Assembly: GCF_900302445.1 (NCBI RefSeq)
Contig: NZ_ONZF01000003.1
Coordinates: 1-64,000 of the forward strand
DNA length: 64,000 nt
From: Palleronia abyssalis
Lineage (GTDB): Bacteria > Pseudomonadota > Alphaproteobacteria > Rhodobacterales > Rhodobacteraceae
Reading direction: 5' to 3'
The notes under the pieces are model-generated. The model was not told where the DNA came from, ran no database searches, and saw only the letters and a list, made by a program, of their open reading frames with translations. How positions within the stretch are numbered: the first letter of the stretch is position 1; each line of letters starts with the position of its first letter. Positions 29,506 through 38,423 of this stretch are shown piece after piece. The position numbers and the translations under genes are program-made.

Positions 29506-29883
29506 GTATTCCGTATCCGCGCGCATGCCGCCGGACGCCCGGGCGGGCTGATCACGGTATGTCGGGATGCGCGTTTGAAAGGCGCGTGCGCATGCGCGGC
29601 AGACCGACCTCGTCCTGCGGGAGGCAGGAGGCGGAGGTTGGTTGTCAAATTCGCGCGTCGCATCGCTGTTTTTACTCCGGCGCGGTCGAGTGCCGCACCA
29701 ATGAACGGGGCCCGGACCACCGACGGCGGGACCGGGTTACGATCTGTCTGACCGGCCCCAATGCGTGGGTCGCCGTCAGCGAAATCAACCTCAAGTTGTG
29801 TGAGGCATTCGCCATACACAAGCTCGATCCCATAAGCATAGGGGGGAAAGCCGGGGAATGACAATGCAATTCTGACCTGTTCG
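29506..29883. promoter_or_regulatory. rne leader region (378 bp without a gene)
   Basis: This stretch lies upstream of rne and downstream of dctD on the minus strand, so it contains the rne promoter and long 5' leader. A GC-rich palindrome, GCGCATGCGC, occurs near 29590. No open frame with plausible coding character was found. In other bacteria the rne leader mediates autoregulation by RNase E; whether this one does is unknown. Confidence 0.35.
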
Positions 29884-31215
29884 TCAGCTTGACAGGTAAT
29901 CCGACCGGCTAAGCCCGTATTTGGCCATCTTTTCGTTCAGCGTGCGGCGCGGCAGGCAGAGTTCTTCCATCACCGACACGATCGACCCCCGATGACGGCG
30001 CATGGTGTTGTCGATCAGCATGCGCTCGAACGCCTCGACATACTCCTTCAGGGGCTTCCCCTCGGTCGTCATGCCAGGGTCGCCCTCGTCCTCGTTCGCC
30101 ATAAGAAGCGAGCTGATGGTCCCCGTGCCGCGTCTATTCTGCATTGCGGCGCGTTCGGCGACGTTGACGAGCTGACGGATATTGCCCGGCCACGGTGCCT
30201 GCAGAAGCTGCGCAGCCTCCTGCGCCGAAAGTTCCGGCGCCTCGCCGCCATAATCCTCGGCCGCCTGCTCTGCAAAACGGGTGAACAGGGTCAGGATATC
30301 TTCGCCCCGCGCCCGGAGCGGCGGCAGCGTGATCTTCATCGCCGCCAGCCGATAATAGAGGTCGGGGCGCAGAACATCTTCAACCGTGCGCCCCTGCTCC
30401 GACAGGTTCGAGATGGCGATGACCCGCGTTTCGGCCGGCATCCCCTGCTCGTTCATCCAGGTCAGAAGTCGCGCCTGCAATCCCGCAGGTAACGCGTCGA
30501 TATCCTCCAGCACCAGCGTTCCGCCGCGGGCCTGCTCGATCATCGGCACTTCTGCCTCGCTGGGCCCGAACAGACGTTCGGCCAACGTCGCCTCGTCCTG
30601 CCCCGCGCAGGAGAACAGGACGAACTTCTGCTTGGCTTTCGCACCTACCGCGTGAAGGGCGTGGGCGGTCAGGGTCTTGCCGGTCCCCGTCTCGCCGTCG
30701 ATCAGCACGTGCCCGTCGGCCTGGCCTAGGTCCAAAATGTCCTCGCGCAGACGCTCCATCACCGGCGACGCGCCAATCAGCTTCTTCATGATGCCGGTGC
30801 CATCGCCCAGATCCCGGCGCAAGGCCCGGTTGTCCAGCGTCAGTCGCCGCGCATGGGACGCCTTCTTTGCAAGCTCGTTCATCCGTTCGGGATCGAAGGG
30901 CTTTTCCAGGAAATCGAACGCGCCGACACGCATCGCCTCGACCGCCATGGGAACGTCGCCGTGGCCGGTGATCATGATGACGGGAAGCGCGCTGTCGACC
31001 CCCATCACCCGCTTGAGGAACGCCATCCCGTCCATCCCCGGCATCTTGATGTCGGAAATCACGATCCCCGGGTAATCCGCCCCGATCCCCTTCAATGCCT
31101 CTTCGGCATTGGGGAACGTCTCGGTGTCATAGCCCGAAAGGGCCAGCCATTGGCTGACCGATTGACGCATGTCTTTCTCGTCGTCGACGATCGCGATCTT
31201 CATGGCGTGGGCCAT
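29884..31215 (-). CDS. dctD: DctD-like response regulator with AAA+ domain lacking GAFTGA
   Basis: The 443-residue protein has a receiver domain (Asp55 in VISDIKMPGMDG, Lys105), an AAA+ domain with Walker A GETGTGKT (174-181) and Walker B-like LVLEDID, and a C-terminal Fis-type helix-turn-helix (RRHRGSIVSVMEELCLPRRTL). It pairs with DctB to control C4-dicarboxylate transport. Between LFG (215-217) and GGTLVLEDID only 13 residues occur, so the GAFTGA loop that contacts sigma-54 is missing. It may therefore act with sigma-70, as reported for Rhodobacter NtrC. The start at 31215 is supported by GGAG 8 bp upstream inside the dctB end. Confidence 0.85.
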   Translation of the reverse strand: MAHAMKIAIVDDEKDMRQSVSQWLALSGYDTETFPNAEEALKGIGADYPGIVISDIKMPGMDGMAFLKRVMGVDSALPVIMITGHGDVPMAVEAMRVGAFDFLEKPFDPERMNELAKKASHARRLTLDNRALRRDLGDGTGIMKKLIGASPVMERLREDILDLGQADGHVLIDGETGTGKTLTAHALHAVGAKAKQKFVLFSCAGQDEATLAERLFGPSEAEVPMIEQARGGTLVLEDIDALPAGLQARLLTWMNEQGMPAETRVIAISNLSEQGRTVEDVLRPDLYYRLAAMKITLPPLRARGEDILTLFTRFAEQAAEDYGGEAPELSAQEAAQLLQAPWPGNIRQLVNVAERAAMQNRRGTGTISSLLMANEDEGDPGMTTEGKPLKEYVEAFERMLIDNTMRRHRGSIVSVMEELCLPRRTLNEKMAKYGLSRSDYLSS

Positions 31216-31219
31216 CGGT

Positions 31220-32974
31220 TCACTCCGCTGCCTGCATTTCCTGCCACAAGGGCAATTTCATCTCGAACACGGCGCCGCCGTCGGGGGCGTTCCGCGCGGT
31301 CAGGCGCCCGCCCAGATCAGCGACGATACCCGAAGAGATCGCCAGCCCCAATCCCGTTCCGTCGCCCGGTGCCTTGGTCGTATAGAACGGCTCGAACAAC
31401 TGTTCGAGATCGCTGATCCCGTGTCCATTGTCCCGCACTGTCAGATTTGCGTTGTCTCCCGCCGATAGAAGCAAGGTGATATGGGGTCCCTCGACCTCGC
31501 TGGTGGCATCTATTGCATTGCGCAGAAGGTTCACGATCACCTGTTCCACCCGAATGCGGTCAGCCATGACCGGGACCGGGTGGTGTGGAACGGCTCGCTC
31601 GATCTGGATGTTTCGGGTCTTCAGCTGCGGCTCCATCAGGGCGAGCGCGGAGGACACGCAATCGCGCATGTCCAGGGGTTCCACCGCCGTACCGCCTTTT
31701 CGGGCATAGGACTTCAGCTGTCGGGTGATCGCGCCCATCCGCTCGATCAGGTCGTCAATGCGGTGGAACGAGGCCAGCGCCTCGTCCTGGCGCTTGCGCT
31801 GTACCAGAAGGCGCGCGCCGGCAAGATAGGTCTTCATCGCCGCCAGGGGCTGGTTCAATTCGTGACTGACCGCGGCCGACATCTCGCCCAGCACCGCCAG
31901 CTTCGAGGTTTGCGCGACGGTCTGTTCGGCCACCTCCAGGTTCTTCTCGGCCTTCTCACGCTCGGCGACCTCGCGTTGAAGGGCCGCGTTCAGGCGACGA
32001 AGTTCGATCGACTCGCGCTGGAACAGGGACACACGCGTCAGCGCCTTGCGGCTGACCAGGAACGAACCAGCCGCCAGCAGAAGCGCGAAGCCCATGATTT
32101 CCAGGGCGAGGATGCCGTTCACCCGTTCGCGGACGCTGGAATATGTGGTGTAGGACGTCATCCGCCACCCCTGGAACGGGATCCGCGTGGATTGGCGCAT
32201 CACCGCTTCCCCGCCGACATAGGCATCGACAGGAACGACGGTCCAGTCTGCCGTCGCCTGGATCGCCCGCTGGATCGCGCCGGTGGCCGAACGGCGGGCC
32301 AACGCCTCTTCCTCGGTCAGGCCACGCCAGCGGCTTTCCGTCGCGAGGATGATCTGCCCCTCGCTGTCGGCGACCATCACCGCGTCGGAAAATCCGCCCC
32401 AGCTTTGTTCGAACTGGCCAAGGGCCACGCCCACGACGATTGCGCCGATCAACTGGCCGTCGATCTCGACCCGGCGGGAATAGCTGAAGGCGAAGGCCCC
32501 GCTTTCGTTGCGGGTGGTGTTGAACACGGTCTCGGCCGAGCGTTGCGCCTCGACGAAGAACGGCTCGTTCTGGCGATTGGCGCCGAGAAGGTTGCGATCG
32601 GTCGCGGCGACGACGCGGCCCGTCTCGTCCAGAAGTGTCAGAGACGCCGCTCCGATCTCGTCCACATAGCTGATCAGACGCTGCGTGGTCTGGCTGAAAT
32701 CGTTGGAATTGAGCGCGCCGATCAGCGCCGGATCCCGCGACAGCAGAAGCGGCACGACGCTGGCGCGCTGCAATGAACTCATCAGGTTGCCGGAATACAG
32801 CGCCAGCCGCACCTCGGCCCTGTTGCGGGTGGATTCGGTGAAACGTTCGGTCAGGAAGATGTTGCTGATCCAGACCGTCGCCACGGTCACGCAGAAGACC
32901 AGCGCCACGGCGGACCGAAGCACCCAGCGGCGGCGCTTGTCACGGCGCGCGATTATGTCCGATACGTCTTCCAC
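31220..32974 (-). CDS. dctB: C4-dicarboxylate sensor histidine kinase DctB
   Basis: The 584-residue kinase has a first membrane segment at about 19-38, a periplasmic double-Cache-type sensor (about 40-290), a second segment near 295-312, a coiled-coil signalling helix, HisKA (LAVLGEMSAAVSHELNQPLAAMK region, phospho-His) and an HATPase domain (NLLRNAIDAT, DNGHGI, GTGLGLAIS). The NQPL H-box is typical of DctB. It senses succinate, fumarate or malate and phosphorylates DctD, encoded 4 bp downstream. The dctPQM transporter genes usually controlled by this pair are not in the window. Confidence 0.9.
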   Translation of the reverse strand: MEDVSDIIARRDKRRRWVLRSAVALVFCVTVATVWISNIFLTERFTESTRNRAEVRLALYSGNLMSSLQRASVVPLLLSRDPALIGALNSNDFSQTTQRLISYVDEIGAASLTLLDETGRVVAATDRNLLGANRQNEPFFVEAQRSAETVFNTTRNESGAFAFSYSRRVEIDGQLIGAIVVGVALGQFEQSWGGFSDAVMVADSEGQIILATESRWRGLTEEEALARRSATGAIQRAIQATADWTVVPVDAYVGGEAVMRQSTRIPFQGWRMTSYTTYSSVRERVNGILALEIMGFALLLAAGSFLVSRKALTRVSLFQRESIELRRLNAALQREVAEREKAEKNLEVAEQTVAQTSKLAVLGEMSAAVSHELNQPLAAMKTYLAGARLLVQRKRQDEALASFHRIDDLIERMGAITRQLKSYARKGGTAVEPLDMRDCVSSALALMEPQLKTRNIQIERAVPHHPVPVMADRIRVEQVIVNLLRNAIDATSEVEGPHITLLLSAGDNANLTVRDNGHGISDLEQLFEPFYTTKAPGDGTGLGLAISSGIVADLGGRLTARNAPDGGAVFEMKLPLWQEMQAAE

Positions 32975-33011
32975 GCGCCTAAACTAAAGGCGTTTCGGGG
33001 AAGCAACAAGC

Positions 33012-33680
33012 TCAGGCTGTGGCGAACGCCTCGGCCAACCCGGCAAAGAGCCGCCGACCGTCCGTATTCCCCAGCGCCGGATCCGCGGCGCGTTCCGGAT
33101 GGGGCATCATGCCGAGGACGCGGCCGTTCTCGCTGACGATACCCGCGATGTCGTGGACCGATCCGTTAGGATTGTCGGCATAGGTGAAGGCCACGCGCCC
33201 CTCTGCGCGGATCCGTTCAAGCGTTTGGTCATCCGCGACGTAGTTCCCGTCGTGATGGGCGATGGGAATGTGGATCGTCTGCCCAGCCTCGTAGCCCGAA
33301 GTGAAGACACTATCGCCTTCACCCACGACCAGCGGCACGGTGCGGCAGATATACTTGATCCGCTGGTTGCGCATCAGCGCACCCGGCAGCAGGCCGGTTT
33401 CGGTCAGAATTTGAAAGCCGTTGCAAATCCCCAGAACATAGCCGCCGCGCACGGCGTGGTCCGCCACCGCACGGCAGATCGGCGATTGCGCCGCGATCGC
33501 GCCCGAACGCAGGTAGTCGCCGTAGGAAAATCCGCCCGGCACGCCCACGAGATCGACCCCGTCGGGCAGTGTCGCGTCCTTGTGCCAGACCATCGATACG
33601 TCGAACCCGGCCGCCTGGAACGCTGTCTTCAGGTCTCGGTCGCAGTTCGACCCGGGAAACACGATGACCGCAGCCTTCAT
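33012..33680 (-). CDS. purQ: Phosphoribosylformylglycinamidine synthase, glutaminase subunit PurQ
   Basis: The 222-residue class I glutamine amidotransferase supplies ammonia to PurL for FGAM synthesis, step four of purine biosynthesis. The nucleophile Cys is in VLGICNGFQ, and the His-Glu pair in GMMPHPERA. The N-terminus [16 protein letters not shown] fixes the start at 33680. Together with PurS it forms the three-part PurLQS complex. The start overlaps the preceding nucleotidase gene by 4 nt. Confidence 0.96.
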   Translation of the reverse strand: MKAAVIVFPGSNCDRDLKTAFQAAGFDVSMVWHKDATLPDGVDLVGVPGGFSYGDYLRSGAIAAQSPICRAVADHAVRGGYVLGICNGFQILTETGLLPGALMRNQRIKYICRTVPLVVGEGDSVFTSGYEAGQTIHIPIAHHDGNYVADDQTLERIRAEGRVAFTYADNPNGSVHDIAGIVSENGRVLGMMPHPERAADPALGNTDGRRLFAGLAEAFATA

Positions 33681-34219
33681 AGGTTCAGGTCCTTCTCGAT
33701 CCGGGTGACCATGTCCGCGGCCTCGGCCCACCCGGACAGGCGATAGGTACAATCCTCACCGCGGTTGTGCAGCGCTTCGAAGCAGACCCCCTGCCCTGAA
33801 AACCCGGTGAAGTGCCGGGGCGAGTCGTCGATCAAAAGGTCGGCCCGCACGATGCCCTTGTCTCCGCAGAAGACGTAATTCTGCGGGTCGATGAACGGGA
33901 AATGCCGCGCAAGCCACGCGATCTTGTGCGGAACAGAGGCCGGATAATCCATCGCAGCCGTCGCCACATAGACCTCGTGCCGCGAGGTCAGGTCCTTCAC
34001 CGCCTCCACCGCGCCCGTCATCGGGGCGATATCGGCAAAGAAGAACCCCTTGTGCATCTCGCACTCGACCGCGGCCGTGATGTCGGCCGGGGCCAGGTCG
34101 GCCAGCTTGCGGCCCGACAGCTCGTCATCCGAAGGGGCGAATCCGCGTTCGGCGAACAACGCGTACTTGGCCGCATGCGTGTCGGCCATGACCTCGTCCA
34201 TGTCGATGGCGATGCGCAT
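33677..34219 (-). CDS. 5'(3')-deoxyribonucleotidase-like HAD phosphatase (NT5C type)
   Basis: The 180-residue HAD-fold protein has the nucleophile motif IDMDEVMAD, motif II in VYVATAAMD and a [11 protein letters not shown] metal-binding motif IV, in the pattern of cytosolic 5'(3')-deoxyribonucleotidases. These dephosphorylate deoxynucleoside monophosphates and adjust nucleotide pools. It sits inside the purine operon, overlapping purS by 1 nt and purQ by 4 nt, so it is translated with them. Sequence alone does not decide between purine and pyrimidine nucleotides. Confidence 0.8.
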   Translation of the reverse strand: MRIAIDMDEVMADTHAAKYALFAERGFAPSDDELSGRKLADLAPADITAAVECEMHKGFFFADIAPMTGAVEAVKDLTSRHEVYVATAAMDYPASVPHKIAWLARHFPFIDPQNYVFCGDKGIVRADLLIDDSPRHFTGFSGQGVCFEALHNRGEDCTYRLSGWAEAADMVTRIEKDLNL

Positions 34220-34446
34220 CAGGTCTCGATCCGGTAGCTTTCGATCACCGTGTTGGCCAGCAGCCGCTCGCACATCCGGGTAATCTCGTCCTCGGACGTG
34301 CTGTCGGCCAGCTCCAGCTCGATCACCTTGCCCTGCCGCACGCCTTCGACCCCGTCGAACCCCATCGCGCCCAGAGCGTGGCGGATCGCCTCGCCCTGCG
34401 GGTCCAGAACGCCGGTCTTCAGCATGACGATGACGCGCGCCTTCAT
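34219..34446 (-). CDS. purS: Phosphoribosylformylglycinamidine synthase subunit PurS
   Basis: The 75-residue PurS (MKARVIVMLKTGVLDPQGEA; VRQGKVIELEL) is the small bridging subunit that couples PurQ glutaminase to PurL synthetase. Length and sequence are typical. The start at 34446 lies 11 bp after purC, and its stop shares one base with the nucleotidase start. Confidence 0.95.
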   Translation of the reverse strand: MKARVIVMLKTGVLDPQGEAIRHALGAMGFDGVEGVRQGKVIELELADSTSEDEITRMCERLLANTVIESYRIET

Positions 34447-34457
34447 GACCGCCCCCT

Positions 34458-35219
34458 TCAGTTGATCAGCGTCGGCTTCGACGCATGCGTGACGTTCGTA
34501 GGCAGAACCCCCAGCCGCCGCGCGACTTCCGTGTAAGCATCGGTCAGCGAGCCCAGGTCGCGGCGGAACACGTCCTTGTCCAGCTTCTGACCGGTCTCGA
34601 TATCCCAAAGGCGACAGCTGTCGGGGCTGATCTCGTCGGCGACGATCAGGCGCATGAAATCATTGTCCCAGACGCGGCCGATCTCGATCTTGAAATCCAC
34701 CAGCTTGATACCGACTGCCAGCATGATGCCCGACATGAAGTCGTTCACCCGAAGTGCCAGCGCGACCATGTCGTCCAGATCCTGCTGCGTGGCCCATCCG
34801 AAGGCCATGATATGCTCTTCCGAGACAAAGGGATCGCCCAGCTTGTCGTCCTTGAGGCAGAATTCCACGATCGGCCGCGGCAGCGCAGTCCCCTCGGCCA
34901 GCCCCAATCGCGTGGACATCGAACCGGCGGCGAAATTGCGCACGATCACTTCCAGTGGGATGATCTCGACTTGCCGGATCAGCTGCTCGCGCATGTTCAG
35001 CCGCTTGATGAAATGCGTTGGCACACCGATCTGCGCGAGGCCCTTCATGAAGAACTCGCTCAGCCGGTTGTTCAGGACGCCCTTGCCCTCGACCGTCGCC
35101 CGCTTTTCGGCGTTGAAGGCGGTAGCGTCGTCCTTGAAATACTGCACGATGGTGCCCGGCTCGGGGCCTTCGTACAGGATCTTGGCCTTGCCTTCGTAAA
35201 TCTTCTTGCGGCGCGCCAT
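34458..35219 (-). CDS. purC: SAICAR synthetase PurC
   Basis: Phosphoribosylaminoimidazole-succinocarboxamide synthase joins aspartate to CAIR with ATP. The 253-residue sequence has [15 protein letters not shown], the glycine-rich ATP loop, [11 protein letters not shown], and the DNDFMRL and [10 protein letters not shown] signatures. It is the first gene of the purC-purS-nucleotidase-purQ operon and diverges from the ATPase-inhibitor gene with 114 bp between them. Confidence 0.96.
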   Translation of the reverse strand: MARRKKIYEGKAKILYEGPEPGTIVQYFKDDATAFNAEKRATVEGKGVLNNRLSEFFMKGLAQIGVPTHFIKRLNMREQLIRQVEIIPLEVIVRNFAAGSMSTRLGLAEGTALPRPIVEFCLKDDKLGDPFVSEEHIMAFGWATQQDLDDMVALALRVNDFMSGIMLAVGIKLVDFKIEIGRVWDNDFMRLIVADEISPDSCRLWDIETGQKLDKDVFRRDLGSLTDAYTEVARRLGVLPTNVTHASKPTLIN

Positions 35220-35333
35220 GTCGGATCCTCTGGAGTGTCAGGCCTCGCCTATATGGCAATCCTGCCGAACCGGCAAGAAGTCCACCTTGAACGATCCCGC
35301 AGGGCCGTTACCTTGCGCCGCGGAGGGACAGGC

Positions 35334-35636
35334 ATGCACATCTTCGATGACCGCGAACGCGCGTTCGAACACAAGTGGGCTCGCGACGCCGAACACCGCC
35401 TGCGCATCCGCGCCAGGCGCAACCGGCTTCTGGCCGACTGGGCCGTCGCCGAAGGTGATCTGACCGGGAACGCCGCCGCCGACCGGGCGCGGGCCTTGAT
35501 GAAAAAGGATTACGAGCCGGGCGGGGAACACGCGTTCTTTTCCGCCATCGCCGAAGAAACCGGCCGCGACACCGCTGAAATTCGCGGCAAAGCCGAGGAA
35601 TTCGCGACGCAGGCGGACAGCGAAGTCATTGTCTGA
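35334..35636 (+). CDS. ATP synthase inhibitor zeta subunit-like protein (DUF1476)
   Basis: The 100-residue protein begins MHIFDDRERAFEHKWARDAE, the signature of the DUF1476 family now known, from Paracoccus denitrificans, as the zeta subunit that blocks ATP hydrolysis by the F1FO-ATPase through its N-terminal helix. The rest is a helical bundle (LLADWAVAEGDLTG, ARALMKKDYE). The start follows GGAGGGACAGGC. The position beside purC is common in Rhodobacteraceae. It is somewhat divergent from canonical members, so it may be a paralogue rather than the main inhibitor. Confidence 0.8.
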   Translation: MHIFDDRERAFEHKWARDAEHRLRIRARRNRLLADWAVAEGDLTGNAAADRARALMKKDYEPGGEHAFFSAIAEETGRDTAEIRGKAEEFATQADSEVIV

Positions 35637-35728
35637 CTTGCGGCCAAGCCCAATATCGTCATGAACGATCCTCAATTGCCCATTGTGCCTGTCGGTGCGA
35701 TGGACACGCGACCCATCTGGAGAGACGA

Positions 35729-36742
35729 ATGCCCGACGCCCTGACCGACATGCTGTCCGACCGCGACTGGATCCTCGCCGACGGGGCGACCGGAACGAAC
35801 CTGTTCAACATGGGCCTCCAGTCCGGCGATTCCCCGGAATTCTGGAACGTCGACAAGCCCGACAACATCCGCGCCCTCTATCGCGGCCCAGTCGAGGCCG
35901 GGTCGGACCTGTTCCTGACCAACACCTTCGGCGGCAATGCCGCGCGCCTCAAGCTGCATGGCGGACAGGACCGGGTGCGCGAACTGAACCGCGCCGGCGC
36001 CGAACTGGGTCGCGAGATTGCCGACAAGTCCGGGCGCAAGGTGATTGTCGCAGGCTCCATGGGCCCCACGGGCGAGGTCATGGCACCGCTGGGCGCGCTG
36101 ACCCACGAGATCGCGGTCGAGATGTTCGAGGAACAGGCGCAAGGCCTGAAGGAAGGCGGCGTCGACGTCCTGTGGGTCGAGACGATCAGCGCCCCCGAGG
36201 AATACAAGGCCGCCGCCGAAGCCGCAGCGCGCGTCGGCCTGCCCTGGTGCGGAACCATGTCTTTCGACACCGCGGGGCGCACGATGATGGGCACCACCAG
36301 CAGCGACATGGTGAAGATCGTCGGCAAGCTCGATCCGCAGCCTCTGGCCTTCGGCGCCAATTGCGGCGTCGGCGCGTCGGACCTGCTGCGCACCGTTCTG
36401 GGCTTCACCGAAGCAGGTGCTCCCCGCCCCGTCATCGCGAAGGGCAATGCCGGGATCCCCAAATACGTCGAGGGGCATATTCATTACGACGGAACGCCCG
36501 AGGTCATGGCGAACTATGCCGAACTGGCTCGCAACTGCGGGGCGCAGATCATTGGCGGATGCTGCGGCACCACGCCCGATCATCTGCGCGCGATGCGCGA
36601 GTCGCTGGAAACCCGCTCCAAGGGGGAACGCCCAACCCTCGAGGAGATCGAGGCCAAGCTGGGCGGCTTCTCCTCGGCCAAAGACGGGACAGGTGCGGAC
36701 GACACGCCCAAGCGCGAACGCCGCGGCCGCCGCCGGGCGTGA
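35729..36742 (+). CDS. Homocysteine S-methyltransferase (betaine-homocysteine methyltransferase-like, split MetH Hcy module)
   Basis: This 337-residue TIM barrel has the homocysteine-binding/zinc pattern: DGATGTNLFNMG near the N-terminus, GANCGVGASD, and the paired cysteines GGCCGTTPDHLRAM. It transfers a methyl group to zinc-bound homocysteine to give methionine. Annotation as betaine-homocysteine methyltransferase is common, but the neighbouring corrinoid protein gene and the absence of MetH in the window point to methyl-cobalamin as donor, as reported genetically for Phaeobacter inhibens (recalled). The last 11 residues PKRERRGRRRA form a basic tail after a disordered linker. It is preceded by GGAGAGA. 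Confidence 0.85.
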   Translation: MPDALTDMLSDRDWILADGATGTNLFNMGLQSGDSPEFWNVDKPDNIRALYRGPVEAGSDLFLTNTFGGNAARLKLHGGQDRVRELNRAGAELGREIADKSGRKVIVAGSMGPTGEVMAPLGALTHEIAVEMFEEQAQGLKEGGVDVLWVETISAPEEYKAAAEAAARVGLPWCGTMSFDTAGRTMMGTTSSDMVKIVGKLDPQPLAFGANCGVGASDLLRTVLGFTEAGAPRPVIAKGNAGIPKYVEGHIHYDGTPEVMANYAELARNCGAQIIGGCCGTTPDHLRAMRESLETRSKGERPTLEEIEAKLGGFSSAKDGTGADDTPKRERRGRRRA

Positions 36743-36787
36743 ACGACCCGCTTCGGGGCGGCGAGGTTCGCTTGTAAGGCAGCCTTG

Positions 36788-36814
36788 TCTGCGCCTCGCC
36801 TGCTGAGGCGCAGA
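36788..36814 (+). terminator. Stem-loop after the homocysteine methyltransferase gene
   Basis: TCTGCGCCTC (36788-36797) pairs perfectly with GAGGCGCAGA (36805-36814) across a 7-nt loop, 45 bp after the stop at 36742. No run of T follows, so it may be an RNA-stabilising hairpin or a Rho-type 3' end rather than a classical intrinsic terminator. Confidence 0.5.
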
Positions 36815-36816
36815 TC

Positions 36817-37028
36817 GCGAGGGAACTTCTGCCGGAACACGTCCAGCTGACTTTGGCGGAACCGGATGCCTGTCTTTCGATGTCACGCCAACGGAAGCCC
36901 CCTTAGTCTGGCGGGTGCAGGAGCGCTTCATCGACCGCGTCGCGTTCGAGGCACATTGCCGACGTGCCGCCACATCGACGTGCGGCCAAACAACGGTGGG
37001 CATCCGCCGCAACTACACCATCACCTGA
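36817..37028 (+). pseudogene. Antibiotic-biosynthesis-monooxygenase (ABM) domain remnant
   Basis: Two adjacent frames together resemble the C-terminal part of an ABM-domain (YgiN-like) protein: ARELLPEHVQLTLAEPD up to about 36869, then, one base shifted, CLSFDVTPTEAPLVWRVQ, ERFIDRVAFEAH and ending RRNYTIT at a stop 37026-37028. A single missing base near 36866 (GGATGC where GGGATGC would restore A-E-P-G-C-L-S) explains the shift. The N-terminal half of the domain is not found. Bases 37029-37293 beyond it show no gene. Family assignment is by pattern memory. Confidence 0.45.
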
Positions 37029-37293
37029 CTCGAAGTTGTCACCGAAAATGAGGAGGGCTGGCCCTGGAACGCATAGCGCCTTCGGTCATGACCGAGAGCC
37101 TGAATCAGCACGCCGCCCGTCAATCGCAGTCATACAATCAGGCGAGTGCTGCGCGCGCTAAAGAATCTCCAAGAGCCTGACCTTTGTTCGTACATCTGGC
37201 CGCAAGCTCGCAGGATCACCCATCCAACCCTCTCACCCCTGCGGTCCACATCGCCCTTCCCGAACTTCATCCGCCGACCGGACTCCAGCCCGT

Positions 37294-37344
37294 CTTCATC
37301 CTTGTGAAAATACCCCGGGGAGCGCGAGGGGCAGCGCCCCTCGC
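37294..37344 (-). terminator. 3' element, copy 1: hairpin plus GGGTATTT-N3-CAAGGATGAA
   Basis: On the minus strand, 2 bp after the radical-SAM gene stop, GCGAGGGGC pairs with GCCCCTCGC over a 3-nt loop (37344-37324), followed by GGGGTATTTT and then CAAGGATGAAG. Hairpin plus T-rich stretch is consistent with an intrinsic terminator. The CAAGGATGAA block recurs at two other gene ends in this window. Confidence 0.75.
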
Positions 37345-37346
37345 CC

Positions 37347-38423
37347 TTAGAACAATGACGCCTGCCGATCATCCCCAAGCGGCACAGCGAACAGCTCCCG
37401 CCTGAGCGGCGGCAGGCCCTCGGCGAAACCCAGCCGCCGCCGGGCCAAGTCGAAGCGCCGGCCGATCAGCTCGGCGTGAAGCCCCTCGCCGCGCATCCGG
37501 TGGCCCCATTCCGACGAATAAAGCGCCCCGCCATGCATCTCGCGCAGCCGCGACAGCACCTTCGCCGACCGTCCGGGAGCGTGCCGTTCCAGCCAATCCT
37601 CGAACAGCCCCGAGACCTCGTAGGGCAGGCGTAGCATGATCCACGACGCCGCGACCGCCCCCGCGTTGCGGGCAGCGGACAGGACCCCCTCGATCTCGTG
37701 ATCCGTCAGACCGGGCACGACCGGGGAAACCATGACCCGCACCTCGACCCCGGCCTTGGCCAAGGTCTCGATGGCCTTCAGCCGACGCGCGGGGGACGGA
37801 ACCCGCGGCTCCATCGTCCGGGCCAGACACGTGTCCAGTGTCGTCACGCTGATGCCGACGCGCGCCAGGCCTGCGCCGCTCATCTCCGCCAGAATATCGA
37901 CGTCGCGCTCGACCATGGCCCCCTTGGTGGCGATGGTCAGCGGGTGGCGGAACCGCTGCAAGACCTCCAGCACCCCGCGCATGATCCGACGCTCGCGCTC
38001 GATCGGCTGATAGGGATCCGTATTCGTCCCCAACGCGATGACGTCGCAGCGATACCCTTTCGCTCTTAACTGCCGATCGAGCACGGCGGGCGCTTCGGGC
38101 CGGGCGATCAGCTTCGTCTCGAAATCCAGACCCGGGGACATGCCCAGATAACCATGCGACGGCCGCGCAAAGCAGTACACGCAGCCATGTTCGCAGCCGC
38201 GATAGGGATTGATCGACCGGTCGAAAGAGATGTCGGGCGACGTGTTGCGCGCGATAATCGCGCGGATCCGCTCGTCGCGGACCTCCGTCTGGGCCAGCCG
38301 CGGTTCATCCGGGGCCCAGCCGTCATCGACCGCCTCGCGCACATGGGCGTCAAACCGGGTTTCAGGGTTCAGTTCGGTCCCGCGGGCGCGGGTGCGCAGA
38401 TGGGGCGGCGGCAGGTCGGGCAT
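37347..38423 (-). CDS. Radical SAM protein (PA0069 / SplB-like family)
   Basis: The 358-residue protein has the radical-SAM cluster motif CEHGCVYCFARP (C-x3-C-x2-C) followed by the YLGMSPGLDFETKL stretch typical of the PA0069/Rv2578c group, which is related to spore photoproduct lyase. Substrate is unknown; DNA-repair-like roles have been proposed for the group. The start at 38423 (MPDLPPPHLRTRARG) is preferred over a longer frame. It lies on the minus strand between the homocysteine methyltransferase and corrinoid genes, an arrangement I recall from other Roseobacter genomes, but nothing in it indicates cobalamin binding. It ends in a strong hairpin. Confidence 0.85.
   Translation of the reverse strand: MPDLPPPHLRTRARGTELNPETRFDAHVREAVDDGWAPDEPRLAQTEVRDERIRAIIARNTSPDISFDRSINPYRGCEHGCVYCFARPSHGYLGMSPGLDFETKLIARPEAPAVLDRQLRAKGYRCDVIALGTNTDPYQPIERERRIMRGVLEVLQRFRHPLTIATKGAMVERDVDILAEMSGAGLARVGISVTTLDTCLARTMEPRVPSPARRLKAIETLAKAGVEVRVMVSPVVPGLTDHEIEGVLSAARNAGAVAASWIMLRLPYEVSGLFEDWLERHAPGRSAKVLSRLREMHGGALYSSEWGHRMRGEGLHAELIGRRFDLARRRLGFAEGLPPLRRELFAVPLGDDRQASLF

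Noticed and set aside
35637-35728. Possible riboswitch before the homocysteine methyltransferase gene
   Set aside because: The 92-bp leader shows no conserved SAM-II, SAH or cobalamin riboswitch core.
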